6,307 nt of DNA from Alphaproteobacteria bacterium UBA6544 (lineage in GTDB: Bacteria; Pseudomonadota; Alphaproteobacteria; UBA8366), in NCBI GenBank assembly GCA_002434595.1, contig DJKK01000273.1, positions 1 to 6,307 on the forward strand, in the 5' to 3' direction. The position numbers and the translations under genes were made by a program. Within the stretch, counting starts at the first letter, position 1, and each line of letters opens with the position of its first letter. Below are positions 1 through 5,354 of the stretch, piece after piece. The notes under the pieces were generated by a model. It had not been told where the DNA came from. It saw nothing but the letters and a program-made list of their open reading frames with translations, and did not search any database.

Positions 1-165
1 GTCGCAGAGTCCCGCAATACGTTCGCGCGCTGTCATACGTCCACCGCGGTGCTGCTTTTGAACGGCCCCGGGGCGTCCCGAATCACTAACAGTTGCCAGA
101 AAGTCCTCACGCATAGCCAACAGTTCTCGACTGTCCGACCGCTCTCCCTGAGTATCGTCCGCCAC
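1..165 (-). CDS. Acyl-CoA carboxylase carboxyltransferase subunit, N-terminal fragment (runs off left edge)
   Basis: This is the 5' end of a minus-strand gene cut by the window boundary; 55 codons are visible, with no stop. The translation ends in RPGAVQKQHRGGRMTARERI followed by AGLCD. This matches the N-terminal pattern of biotin-dependent acetyl-, propionyl- and methylcrotonyl-CoA carboxylase carboxyltransferase (beta) chains, where an RP..v...h.rGk.TARERI..L.D segment precedes the first crotonase-like domain. In that family the cytoplasmic enzyme moves the carboxyl group from carboxybiotin to an acyl-CoA. The start chosen is GTG at 165, because GGGAG (177-173) lies 7 bases upstream. A TTG two codons earlier is too close to that site. 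The frame stays open further upstream, so a longer start is not excluded. Which acyl-CoA is carboxylated, and whether a biotin carboxylase gene follows, cannot be seen. The gene diverges from the cupin gene. Confidence 0.8.
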   Translation of the reverse strand, partial: MADDTQGERSDSRELLAMREDFLATVSDSGRPGAVQKQHRGGRMTARERIAGLCD

Positions 166-172
166 AATCAAA

Positions 173-177
173 CTCCC
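173..177 (-). promoter_or_regulatory. Ribosome binding site of the carboxyltransferase gene
   Basis: The minus strand reads GGGAG here, 7 bases before the GTG at 165. It decides the start of the truncated carboxyltransferase gene in favour of GTG over the TTG at 171. Confidence 0.55.
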
Positions 178-271
178 GCAGTTTCGTCCCTCAGGTAATG
201 TGGCGCATATCCGATGTTTTTCATCGTGACGCCGCGCGCTATCATTATCTAATGGAAATGACTCAATAAAT

Positions 272-275
272 GAGG
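272..275 (+). promoter_or_regulatory. Ribosome binding site that sets the cupin start
   Basis: GAGG lies 6 bases before the ATG at 282. The upstream in-frame ATG at 270 overlaps this site and has no Shine-Dalgarno sequence of its own at proper spacing. Translation therefore most likely begins at 282. Confidence 0.65.
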
Positions 276-281
276 TCTGCG

Positions 282-806
282 ATGGGTTACACGCTAAAGA
301 AATTCGCAAGCGAGTGTCATGAAATCTTGGCCGCCGATCCTGGCGTCGACGGCCGCGAAAAACTCCGTGATCTGTTAAAACGGGTTTTGGTGGATAGCAC
401 ATTCGTCGCCGAAAACTTTTCTGAAAGCAACGATGCGCCCAGGTCTATCCTCTACGAAGACGACAAGCTGGGCTTTGCGATCTGCTCCCATGTCTATAAA
501 CGCGAAGCGATGTCTAAGCCGCACGCTCACGGCGCGCATTGGGCAATCTATGGACAGGTTGCCGGGCAGACCGAGATGTTTGACTACGAATTTGTCGACG
601 CGCCCGCAACGGACGACGATTCCGGCACATGCCGCGCGACGCGGAGCTATGTGCTCAAACCAGGCGATGCCCACCTCTACAATGTCGGTGACCTGCATGC
701 ACCCAGGCGCGAGGGCGCGACCAAATTGGTCCGCGTCGAGGGCATGAACCTAGACAAGATCAAGCGGGTCTACCATGAGGAAGTTAAGGCTGACGCAGCC
801 GACTAG
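282..806 (+). CDS. Small single-domain cupin protein, putative metal-dependent (cysteine-dioxygenase-like fold)
   Basis: The protein has 174 residues from the ATG at 282; an in-frame ATG at 270 would add four residues but lacks a ribosome site. The first 70 or so residues look helical, followed by one beta-barrel cupin domain. Motif 1 is KPHAHGAHWAIYGQVAGQTE, with His81, His83 and His86. Motif 2 is LKPGDAHLYNVGDLHAP, with His131 and His139. His81, His83 and His139 are the likely iron or other metal ligands by analogy with cysteine and 3-mercaptopropionate dioxygenases. The HxHGxxWAiyG block is typical of predicted metal-dependent double-stranded beta-helix enzymes. The Ser-His-Tyr triad that follows the third ligand in true thiol dioxygenases is not visible; the corresponding segment is KLVRVEG. 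The substrate is unknown. There is no signal peptide or membrane segment, so it is probably cytosolic. It stands alone on its strand, diverging from the carboxylase and converging on the operon. Confidence 0.75.
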   Translation: MGYTLKKFASECHEILAADPGVDGREKLRDLLKRVLVDSTFVAENFSESNDAPRSILYEDDKLGFAICSHVYKREAMSKPHAHGAHWAIYGQVAGQTEMFDYEFVDAPATDDDSGTCRATRSYVLKPGDAHLYNVGDLHAPRREGATKLVRVEGMNLDKIKRVYHEEVKADAAD

Positions 807-845
807 AAACCCGGCTCCAAGCCACTCCGATAACCGACCGCTTAC

Positions 846-888
846 GGGCAGCGCAGCTCCCAACTGGCTGATTTCGTTTCTGCTGCCC
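846..888. terminator. Candidate terminator hairpin in the convergent gap after the cupin gene
   Basis: GGGCAGC (846-852) is the exact reverse complement of GCTGCCC (882-888). The pairing extends by a further CAG/CTG if a two-base bulge is allowed. The plus-strand continuation TTAGTCTCGTTTTC is moderately T-rich, so the hairpin fits a terminator for the cupin better than one for the minus-strand operon. The 29-base loop is long for an intrinsic terminator, which keeps confidence low. Confidence 0.3.
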
Positions 889-915
889 TTAGTCTCGTTT
901 TCGGGAAATCAGGCC
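866..915. repeat. Second inverted repeat, interleaved with the first
   Basis: CTGATTTC (868-875) is the exact reverse complement of GAAATCAG (905-912). Flanking GG (866-867) and GCC (913-915) extend the match with one unpaired base. Its left arm lies inside the loop of the 846-888 hairpin and its right arm lies outside, so the two either exclude each other or form a pseudoknot. It may take part in termination of the two convergent transcription units. Confidence 0.35.
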
Positions 916-962
916 GTATAACAGATCATGTAAAATTCGATGCACAGCGAAGTAGGTCGCGA

Positions 963-1772
963 TCAAATATCGTCGGGGTTTTCGATCCAGGTCGCCGCGA
1001 TCCCACCGTCCACCGGCAAAACTGTACCGTTTATATGACGTGATTCATCCCGACAAAGATACACAATTGCGTCAGCGATTTGCTCCGGCTCAATAAAGTC
1101 GGCGATTTGTCCGATGTCCTTCTTGTAGCGCTTCGCCATGTCCTCGAATGTAGTCTGGCGTTCCTCCGCCATCTTTTCGATCCTGACTTTGATGAAGTCG
1201 CTGAGCACTGAGCCCGGCGCGATGGCATTGCAGGTAATATTCGGGTCGCGCAAGGTTTCGGCGGCCGTCGACCGCGTCAGACCGATGACCGCTGTTTTTG
1301 ATGTAATATAATCGACCCGTCCGGATCGTGCGGCGAGGCCCATGATGGAGGAAATATTGACGATCCGTCCCCAGCCGTTCTCGCGCATGCCGGAAAGCGC
1401 CATTCGGGTGAGATCGAAGGGAGCCGTGACGTTTACAGCCAACGCATGGTCCCAGTTCTGCGGGTCGAAATCGACGATTCTGTCGTAGTAACGGATCACC
1501 GCATTGTTCACGAGAATATCAAGCGACCCGAATTGATCCTCTGTCGACTTCGCCAAGTCTTCCGTCTGGCTCCGGTCGGCTAGATCAGCGTTATGGTATT
1601 TAACCTCGACACCGAAATCCGCCGCGATTGCAGCTCGTGACGCTTCGACATCCTCCGGTGTGCCAAGGCCACACATCATGATATTGCAGCCTTCGGCTGC
1701 GAGCGCACGTGCCGTCGCGTTTCCGATGCCGATTACCGAACCCGTGACCAGCGCGCTCTTTCCCTTGAGCAT
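963..1772 (-). CDS. SDR-family dehydrogenase, 3-hydroxybutyrate-dehydrogenase-like (last gene of operon)
   Basis: This 269-residue protein is a classical short-chain dehydrogenase/reductase of normal length. It shows the cofactor motif TGSVIGIG (10-17), the ADL adenine-pocket motif (62-64), NNAV (89-92, where NNAG is usual), Asn114, Ser142, Tyr155 and Lys159 as the catalytic tetrad, PG at 186-187 and VDGG (254-257). Spacing and wording resemble bacterial D-3-hydroxybutyrate dehydrogenases. However, the positions equivalent to the substrate-binding Gln94, His144 and Lys152 of that enzyme are Arg94, Met144 and Arg152, so a different and probably anionic or larger hydroxyacid or hydroxyacyl substrate is inferred. 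It should oxidise a secondary alcohol with NAD(P)+ in the cytosol. Its ATG shares one base with the stop of the decarboxylase-family gene (TGATG), indicating translational coupling, and GAGGAG (1786-1781) lies 8 bases upstream. It is a close paralogue of the SDR at 2243-3043. C-terminal part: TWIENPDDI. Confidence 0.9.
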   Translation of the reverse strand: MLKGKSALVTGSVIGIGNATARALAAEGCNIMMCGLGTPEDVEASRAAIAADFGVEVKYHNADLADRSQTEDLAKSTEDQFGSLDILVNNAVIRYYDRIVDFDPQNWDHALAVNVTAPFDLTRMALSGMRENGWGRIVNISSIMGLAARSGRVDYITSKTAVIGLTRSTAAETLRDPNITCNAIAPGSVLSDFIKVRIEKMAEERQTTFEDMAKRYKKDIGQIADFIEPEQIADAIVYLCRDESRHINGTVLPVDGGIAATWIENPDDI

Positions 1773-2182
1773 CAGTCCTTCTCCTCGATCTCATCGAAAT
1801 AGGCTTTTGCCGTACGGAAAGCGTCTACTGCCGCTGGAATGCCGCAATAGGCCATAACATGAAGCAATACCTCTCGAACCTCTTCCTTCGTAACACCGCC
1901 TTCTTCAATCGCGGCGCGGACATGGGTCGTTACTTCCGGTTGACGATTGAGTGCCGCGAGCATCGCAATGTTGATCAGGCGCCGCGTCTTAATGTCGAGA
2001 CCCGGGCGCGACCAAATTTTGCCCCAGACGAACTCACCGGAGAGCTGACGCAAGGGGCCCATAAAGTCGTCCTCAGCGCCTACTTGTGTAGTGCGTTCGT
2101 TGTAATCCGAACCAAGGACCTTGCCCCGAAGTGCTCGACCCCGCACGAAGTCCTCATTCTCATCATATGTAAATTCAGTCAT
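1772..2182 (-). CDS. Carboxymuconolactone decarboxylase (CMD) family protein, PcaC-like
   Basis: From the ATG at 2182 the protein has 136 residues, close to the usual size of 4-carboxymuconolactone decarboxylase. It carries the single CMD domain in PcaC order: RGRALRGKVLG (14-24), the WGKIWSRPGLD block (53-63), RR (67-68), INIAMLAALNR (70-80), His87, GGVTKEEVREVLLH (95-108) and AYCGIPAAVDAF (111-122). The CxxC pair of AhpD-type peroxidatic members is absent. PcaC removes CO2 from gamma-carboxymuconolactone in the protocatechuate branch of the beta-ketoadipate pathway, but no other pca gene is visible here. In this setting it may act on another beta-keto acid or lactone; that is inference. A TTG 21 bases upstream is in frame, yet GAGGAG (2194-2189) lies 6 bases before the ATG and decides the start. 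It sits 60 bp downstream of one SDR gene and overlaps the next by one base. Confidence 0.88.
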   Translation of the reverse strand: MTEFTYDENEDFVRGRALRGKVLGSDYNERTTQVGAEDDFMGPLRQLSGEFVWGKIWSRPGLDIKTRRLINIAMLAALNRQPEVTTHVRAAIEEGGVTKEEVREVLLHVMAYCGIPAAVDAFRTAKAYFDEIEEKD

Positions 2183-2188
2183 GACAAT

Positions 2189-2194
2189 CTCCTC
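2189..2194 (-). promoter_or_regulatory. Ribosome binding site of the CMD-family gene
   Basis: GAGGAG on the minus strand, 6 bases before the ATG at 2182. It lies inside the reading frame that an upstream TTG start would use, which argues for the shorter protein. Confidence 0.7.
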
Positions 2195-2242
2195 ATTTGA
2201 CAATCCACGCGTTGCGGAAATCTTCGTGATCTAACCGACGGA

Positions 2243-3043
2243 TTATTGCCCGAACTCAAGCCAGGTCGCAGACCGACCTTGATCTATCGGGAGTGCGGCG
2301 CCGGTGATATCGAGTGAGCTATCCTGACAAAGGAAAACGATTAGCTGCGCAACGCGGGCTGGATCGATAAAGTCGCGTGACTGTCCGCGCCTCGACAGAA
2401 AGGTCGCCCGGGCATCGTCAGAAGAAAGTTCCAATTCATCAGCCAACTCTGCAATTTTCTTTTCGGTATTCGGCGTTATTACAGAACCGGGACAGATCGC
2501 GTTACAGGTGATCCCTTCGACGTCACGTACTTCCGCCGCCGTCGACCGGGTCAAGCCCAACATGGCATGTTTTGAGACAATATAGTCCGAACGACCTGAC
2601 CGCGCGGCCATCCCGAGCACGGACGAGAAATTGATGATCCTTCCCCAACGCCTGTTCCGCATGCCCGGAAGGACATTTTGCGTCAGAATGAATGGCGCTG
2701 TGACATTGACCGCAAGAGCGTGGTTCCATTCTTCGCGGGGAAAGTCGTCTATATTGTGGAAATAGCGAATGACGGCATTGTTAACGAGAATATCGACCTG
2801 ACCGAAAACGTCTTCCGCCGCGCTCGCTAGGGTATCGCATTCGCTTTCGACGCCGAGATCCGCACCGCAATACGCAACATACACGTCATATTCATCCGAT
2901 AGGCGCGCGCGTTGCTTCTCGATTGCCTCCACGTCACCGAAGCCATTCAGCATAACATTGCAGCCTTCCGCAGCGAGCGCCTCCGCAATGGCGGCGCCTA
3001 TGCCCCGCGTCGAACCGGTGACAATTGCATTTCTGCGAAACAT
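2243..3043 (-). CDS. SDR-family dehydrogenase, 3-hydroxybutyrate-dehydrogenase-like (paralogue of the downstream SDR)
   Basis: From the ATG at 3043 the protein has 266 residues and is a classical SDR. Visible motifs are TGSTRGIG (9-16), LNGFGD (32-37, as in 3-hydroxybutyrate dehydrogenases), ADL (61-63), NNAV (88-91), Asn113, Ser141, Tyr154 and Lys158, PG at 185-186, and IDQG (253-256) in place of the more common VDGG. The substrate-contact positions of 3-hydroxybutyrate dehydrogenase are changed to Arg93, Leu143 and Arg151, just as in the paralogue. A role as NAD(P)-dependent 3-hydroxyacyl or hydroxyacid dehydrogenase is inferred. An upstream GTG (3049) is in frame, but AGGAGGT (3057-3051) stands 7 bases before the ATG and only one base before the GTG. 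That ribosome site overlaps the TAG stop of the small acyl-CoA dehydrogenase gene, so the two are tightly linked. A 60 bp gap without clear structure follows before the CMD gene. Confidence 0.9.
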   Translation of the reverse strand: MFRRNAIVTGSTRGIGAAIAEALAAEGCNVMLNGFGDVEAIEKQRARLSDEYDVYVAYCGADLGVESECDTLASAAEDVFGQVDILVNNAVIRYFHNIDDFPREEWNHALAVNVTAPFILTQNVLPGMRNRRWGRIINFSSVLGMAARSGRSDYIVSKHAMLGLTRSTAAEVRDVEGITCNAICPGSVITPNTEKKIAELADELELSSDDARATFLSRRGQSRDFIDPARVAQLIVFLCQDSSLDITGAALPIDQGRSATWLEFGQ

Positions 3044-3050
3044 CGCCACA

Positions 3051-3057
3051 ACCTCCT
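3051..3057 (-). promoter_or_regulatory. Full-consensus ribosome binding site overlapping the upstream stop codon
   Basis: AGGAGGT on the minus strand, 7 bases before the SDR ATG at 3043. It shares bases 3057-3056 with the TAG stop (3058-3056) of the small acyl-CoA dehydrogenase gene. It is the strongest ribosome site in the operon and settles ATG over the GTG at 3049. Confidence 0.8.
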
Positions 3058-4108
3058 AGGTGCTTGCCGTTTGGCGCGCTGTAATGTCCGACCACAAGGC
3101 ATCCGGCCCCCGCGCCGCTGCACGACGGCCAATTTTCTCGGCCCATTCAGCCTCGGCGCCAAATTCGCTGCGCCACGACCAGAGACGCCGAGTAAAAAAA
3201 TGGAGATGGTGCTCGTAGGTAAAACCGATTGCACCATGTGTCTCGTGACAAATATCCGTCGCCACGCCCGCCGCATCTCCAGCAAGAACTTTCGCACATG
3301 CAGCCTCAAAATCCGGAACGCCATAATCTGCCGCGCGGAAAGCATTTTGCGCCGCCATCACCGCCGCCGCGACTTCCGCCGCGGCCATGGCCATATTCTG
3401 CTGGATTACCTGAAATTTTGCGATCGGACGGCCGAACTGCGTCCGGTCGGCCGTGTACTGCAGTGTATCTTCGATTATGCGCTCTAAAGCGCCGGCCATC
3501 TGACCGGATCGCGCCATCGCACCGTAGAGCATCATGGTGTTAGAGGTGACCTCCGACGACGCGAGCTCGGTATCAGCAATTCCCGTAAACCGCACAAGAT
3601 CGCGCGGCTCACGAGCGATATTGTGGTTGGGTGTCGCCTCATAAGCGGATCGTGGCGCGCAGTACACCGCAAGCCCGACGTCCTTTCTGGCAAGACCCAC
3701 AAGGTAATCCGCCCGGTCGGCCCAGGGAACATTTGAGACAACACCCTGAAGTTCGCCCGACGAAGACAGAATGACGCTTTCCTGCTGAGGCACGACTGAA
3801 AGGACTCCGTCGGGAATATCCAGACCGGCGCCGTTGAGCAGCCAGCCCGCCAATAAGGTCTCCGCTAAAGGAACAGGTGCCGCGTAACGGCCCGCGGCAT
3901 GCAGAATAACGTAGGCAGCCTGCCAGCCTGCCCCGACGCCACCCTTCTCTTCTGGCAAGAGGGCTTGCGTCAGACCGTTCTCCACAATGGTCGCCCAAAG
4001 TTCTTCCGGCCATTTGCCTGCGTCGGCCTGCTCCAACCGTTCCTTGGTACAATGGTCCGCAAACAGACGGGTCACAGTCTCGCCGAGGATTTCGCGCAGC
4101 TCGCTCAT
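3056..4108 (-). CDS. Acyl-CoA dehydrogenase, small chain of a two-gene (heteromeric) enzyme
   Basis: The protein has 350 residues, shorter than a typical single-chain acyl-CoA dehydrogenase, with an N-terminal helical domain (about 1-95), a reduced middle domain (about 100-185) and a C-terminal helical domain (190-350). FAD-contact sequence DRTQFGRPIAKFQVIQ (221-236) and HGAIGFTYEHHLHFFTRRLW (291-310) are well kept. The middle-domain SEPxSGSD flavin and substrate loop found in the partner is missing. This pattern matches the beta chains of alpha2beta2 enzymes such as the mycobacterial FadE/ChsE pairs in steroid side-chain oxidation, where one chain supplies catalysis and the other helps bind FAD. 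It should act with the large chain to introduce a trans-2 double bond into an acyl-CoA, passing electrons to an electron-transfer flavoprotein. Its ATG overlaps the partner's stop by four bases (ATGA) and has no clear ribosome site, so translation is probably coupled to the partner. Confidence 0.88.
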   Translation of the reverse strand: MSELREILGETVTRLFADHCTKERLEQADAGKWPEELWATIVENGLTQALLPEEKGGVGAGWQAAYVILHAAGRYAAPVPLAETLLAGWLLNGAGLDIPDGVLSVVPQQESVILSSSGELQGVVSNVPWADRADYLVGLARKDVGLAVYCAPRSAYEATPNHNIAREPRDLVRFTGIADTELASSEVTSNTMMLYGAMARSGQMAGALERIIEDTLQYTADRTQFGRPIAKFQVIQQNMAMAAAEVAAAVMAAQNAFRAADYGVPDFEAACAKVLAGDAAGVATDICHETHGAIGFTYEHHLHFFTRRLWSWRSEFGAEAEWAEKIGRRAAARGPDALWSDITARQTAST

Positions 4109-5256
4109 CGCATGCCCAGCCCGCGCGCGATAATCCCACGAACAATCTCACGCGTACCCCCACGGAGGGAGAAAGACACGTTCGCCTGGGTAATATAAGC
4201 GAGGGTCGTCTCAAAATCGCTGCCGTCTTCGAGCCGTGGCGACATACCAAAGAGGTCATGTGCGATGCCCGGAATGTTCTGCTCGAAACCAACGCCAAGC
4301 TCTTTCATCACGGCCGCCTCGAGATCTGGATTCTTACCCGCTTCCAACATCCCCGATACCGAGAGCGACATCTCCCGGTAGGTGGCTGCTCTCGCCAGCA
4401 TACGTCCGAGACCGATTGCCTGTCTTTCGCTTGGATCCTGCCCCGCATGACCAATCGAGTTCTTAACCAGCGGAAAACTGCTGAGGTAGCGCTCCGGGCC
4501 GCTCCGCTCAAAAGCAAGCTCCGTCGTCACCTGCATCCAACCGTCACCTTCATTGCCGACACGCATTGTCTCTGGCACGAAGGCGTCTTCGAAGAACACC
4601 TGATTGAAATCGTGATCGCCGGTCATGTTGTGAATCGGCCGGATATCAATACCGTCGGTATTCTTGAGATCGACAATGAACTGCGTCAGTCCGTCATGTC
4701 GGTCCTCGGCAGTGCCAGATGTCCGAAAGAGCGCGACCAAATAATTAGCCATATGTGCGCCGGACGTCCAAATCTTGCTGCCGTTCACCCGGTATCCACC
4801 ATCGATCTTCTCGGCCTTAGTCCGAACCGACGCCAAATCGGAGCCGGAGTTCGGTTCACTCATACCAATACCGAAGGCGGTCTCGCCGCGGGTGATGCCG
4901 GGCAGGATCGTTTCTCGTTGTTCCTCAGTGCCAAAACGCAGGATCAACGGGCCCGACTGTCGGTCGGCGATCCAATGGAATCCGACCGGCGCACCAGCCG
5001 CGAGTAATTCCTCTAACAGGACGTAGCGTTCAAGAAAGCTGCGCTCGCTACCTCCATATTTCTTCGGCCACGTCATACCGATCCACCCGCGCTCGCCGAG
5101 CTTGTGGCTAAACTCCGGATGCCAAGCCGTCCAATTACGCGCCTTCAAGGCGGGCGGTATATCCGCCATCGTTTCCGCCAGGAAATCACGCACCTCGCAG
5201 CGTAATTCCTCCGCTTCGGGCGGCAATTCGCCCGGTTCAAAATGCAGTGCTGTCAT
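4105..5256 (-). CDS. Acyl-CoA dehydrogenase, large (predicted catalytic) chain; first gene of the operon
   Basis: The protein has 383 residues and the full three-domain acyl-CoA dehydrogenase layout. It shows the entry motif GWIGMTWPKKYGG (57-69), the flavin and substrate loop MSEPNSGSD (132-140), KIWTSGAH (161-168) and the C-terminal RGGTREIVRGIIARGLG (365-381). In short- and medium-chain enzymes the catalytic glutamate lies in YEGT near the C-terminus; here that site reads RGGT. A glutamate in LAFERSGPERYL (248-259), most likely Glu250, lines up with the helix-G base used by isovaleryl- and long-chain-type enzymes and by FadE26-like chains. The chain is therefore predicted to be the catalytic partner of the following gene. 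Substrates of such paired enzymes include steroid side-chain and other bulky acyl-CoAs, but the substrate here is unknown. No strong ribosome site precedes the ATG; AGGA lies only a few bases away. It diverges from the crotonase gene. Confidence 0.9.
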   Translation of the reverse strand: MTALHFEPGELPPEAEELRCEVRDFLAETMADIPPALKARNWTAWHPEFSHKLGERGWIGMTWPKKYGGSERSFLERYVLLEELLAAGAPVGFHWIADRQSGPLILRFGTEEQRETILPGITRGETAFGIGMSEPNSGSDLASVRTKAEKIDGGYRVNGSKIWTSGAHMANYLVALFRTSGTAEDRHDGLTQFIVDLKNTDGIDIRPIHNMTGDHDFNQVFFEDAFVPETMRVGNEGDGWMQVTTELAFERSGPERYLSSFPLVKNSIGHAGQDPSERQAIGLGRMLARAATYREMSLSVSGMLEAGKNPDLEAAVMKELGVGFEQNIPGIAHDLFGMSPRLEDGSDFETTLAYITQANVSFSLRGGTREIVRGIIARGLGMR

Positions 5257-5354
5257 TGTCCTCGTCTCTAAAGCTCACATATGGATTGGCGGACGCGCCG
5301 CCCGCTAGGTAACTAGGGCGAACGCCAGACCTTGGGAGAGTAAAGGACCAGCTG
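5257..5354. promoter_or_regulatory. Divergent promoter region between the operon and the crotonase gene
   Basis: This 98 bp spacer must start transcription of both the five-gene minus-strand operon and the plus-strand crotonase. TTGGCG (5286-5291) could be a -35 for the crotonase, with a poor -10 near 5309-5315. No good promoter is seen for the operon. It contains two dyad symmetries, described separately, and a clear ribosome site AAGGA (5343-5347) 7 bases before the crotonase ATG. Confidence 0.45.
5300..5319. promoter_or_regulatory. Candidate operator: imperfect palindrome in the divergent spacer
   Basis: The stretch GCCCGCTAGGTAACTAGGGC is an imperfect inverted repeat: GCC.cCTAG on the left faces CTAGGGC on the right around GTAA. 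Just to its left, GGCGG (5288-5292) and CCGCC (5298-5302) form a perfect five-base dyad. A palindrome midway between two divergent catabolic genes is where a TetR-, MarR- or GntR-type repressor could control both sides. No regulator gene lies in the window, so this rests only on symmetry and position. Confidence 0.25.

Larger units (their letters stand above)
166..281. promoter_or_regulatory. Divergent intergenic region between carboxyltransferase and cupin genes
   Basis: This 116 bp spacer separates two divergently read genes, so it should hold promoters for both. The AT-rich stretch at about 241-270 contains TATCTA (246-251, plus) and, on the minus strand, GATAAT. Either could serve as a -10 element, but no convincing -35 partner sits at the right distance for either direction. 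The location is supported by gene orientation; individual promoter elements are not. Confidence 0.4.

Noticed and set aside
262..274. CTCA-ATAAA-TGAG dyad before the cupin start
   Set aside because: Four-base arms are too short to separate from chance, and the right arm is already explained by the ribosome site.
270..281. ATG at 270 as the start of the cupin gene
   Set aside because: It overlaps the GAGG site that serves the ATG at 282 and has no ribosome site of its own, so the shorter protein was chosen.
1772..2182. Naming the CMD-family gene pcaC
   Set aside because: No other protocatechuate pathway gene is present and the operon points to CoA-thioester metabolism, so only the family was assigned.
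2183..2203. TTG start giving a 143-residue CMD protein
   Set aside because: GAGGAG (2194-2189) lies inside that extension at ideal distance from the ATG at 2182, and the extra residues add no family motif.
963..3043. Naming either SDR as 3-hydroxybutyrate dehydrogenase (bdhA) or FabG
   Set aside because: The substrate-binding Gln, His and Lys of 3-hydroxybutyrate dehydrogenase are replaced in both, and the overall wording is closer to that enzyme than to FabG.
3044..3049. GTG start two codons before the SDR ATG at 3043
   Set aside because: The AGGAGGT site is only one base from the GTG but 7 bases from the ATG.
3639..4298. Minus-strand open frame spanning the junction of the two acyl-CoA dehydrogenase genes
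   Set aside because: It is an alternate frame of the same strand, with Arg- and Cys-rich low-quality composition and no motif. The two dehydrogenase frames explain the region.
4258..5007. Long plus-strand open frame (249 codons) opposite the large acyl-CoA dehydrogenase gene
   Set aside because: It is wholly antisense to a gene with unmistakable family motifs and shows no recognisable domain of its own.
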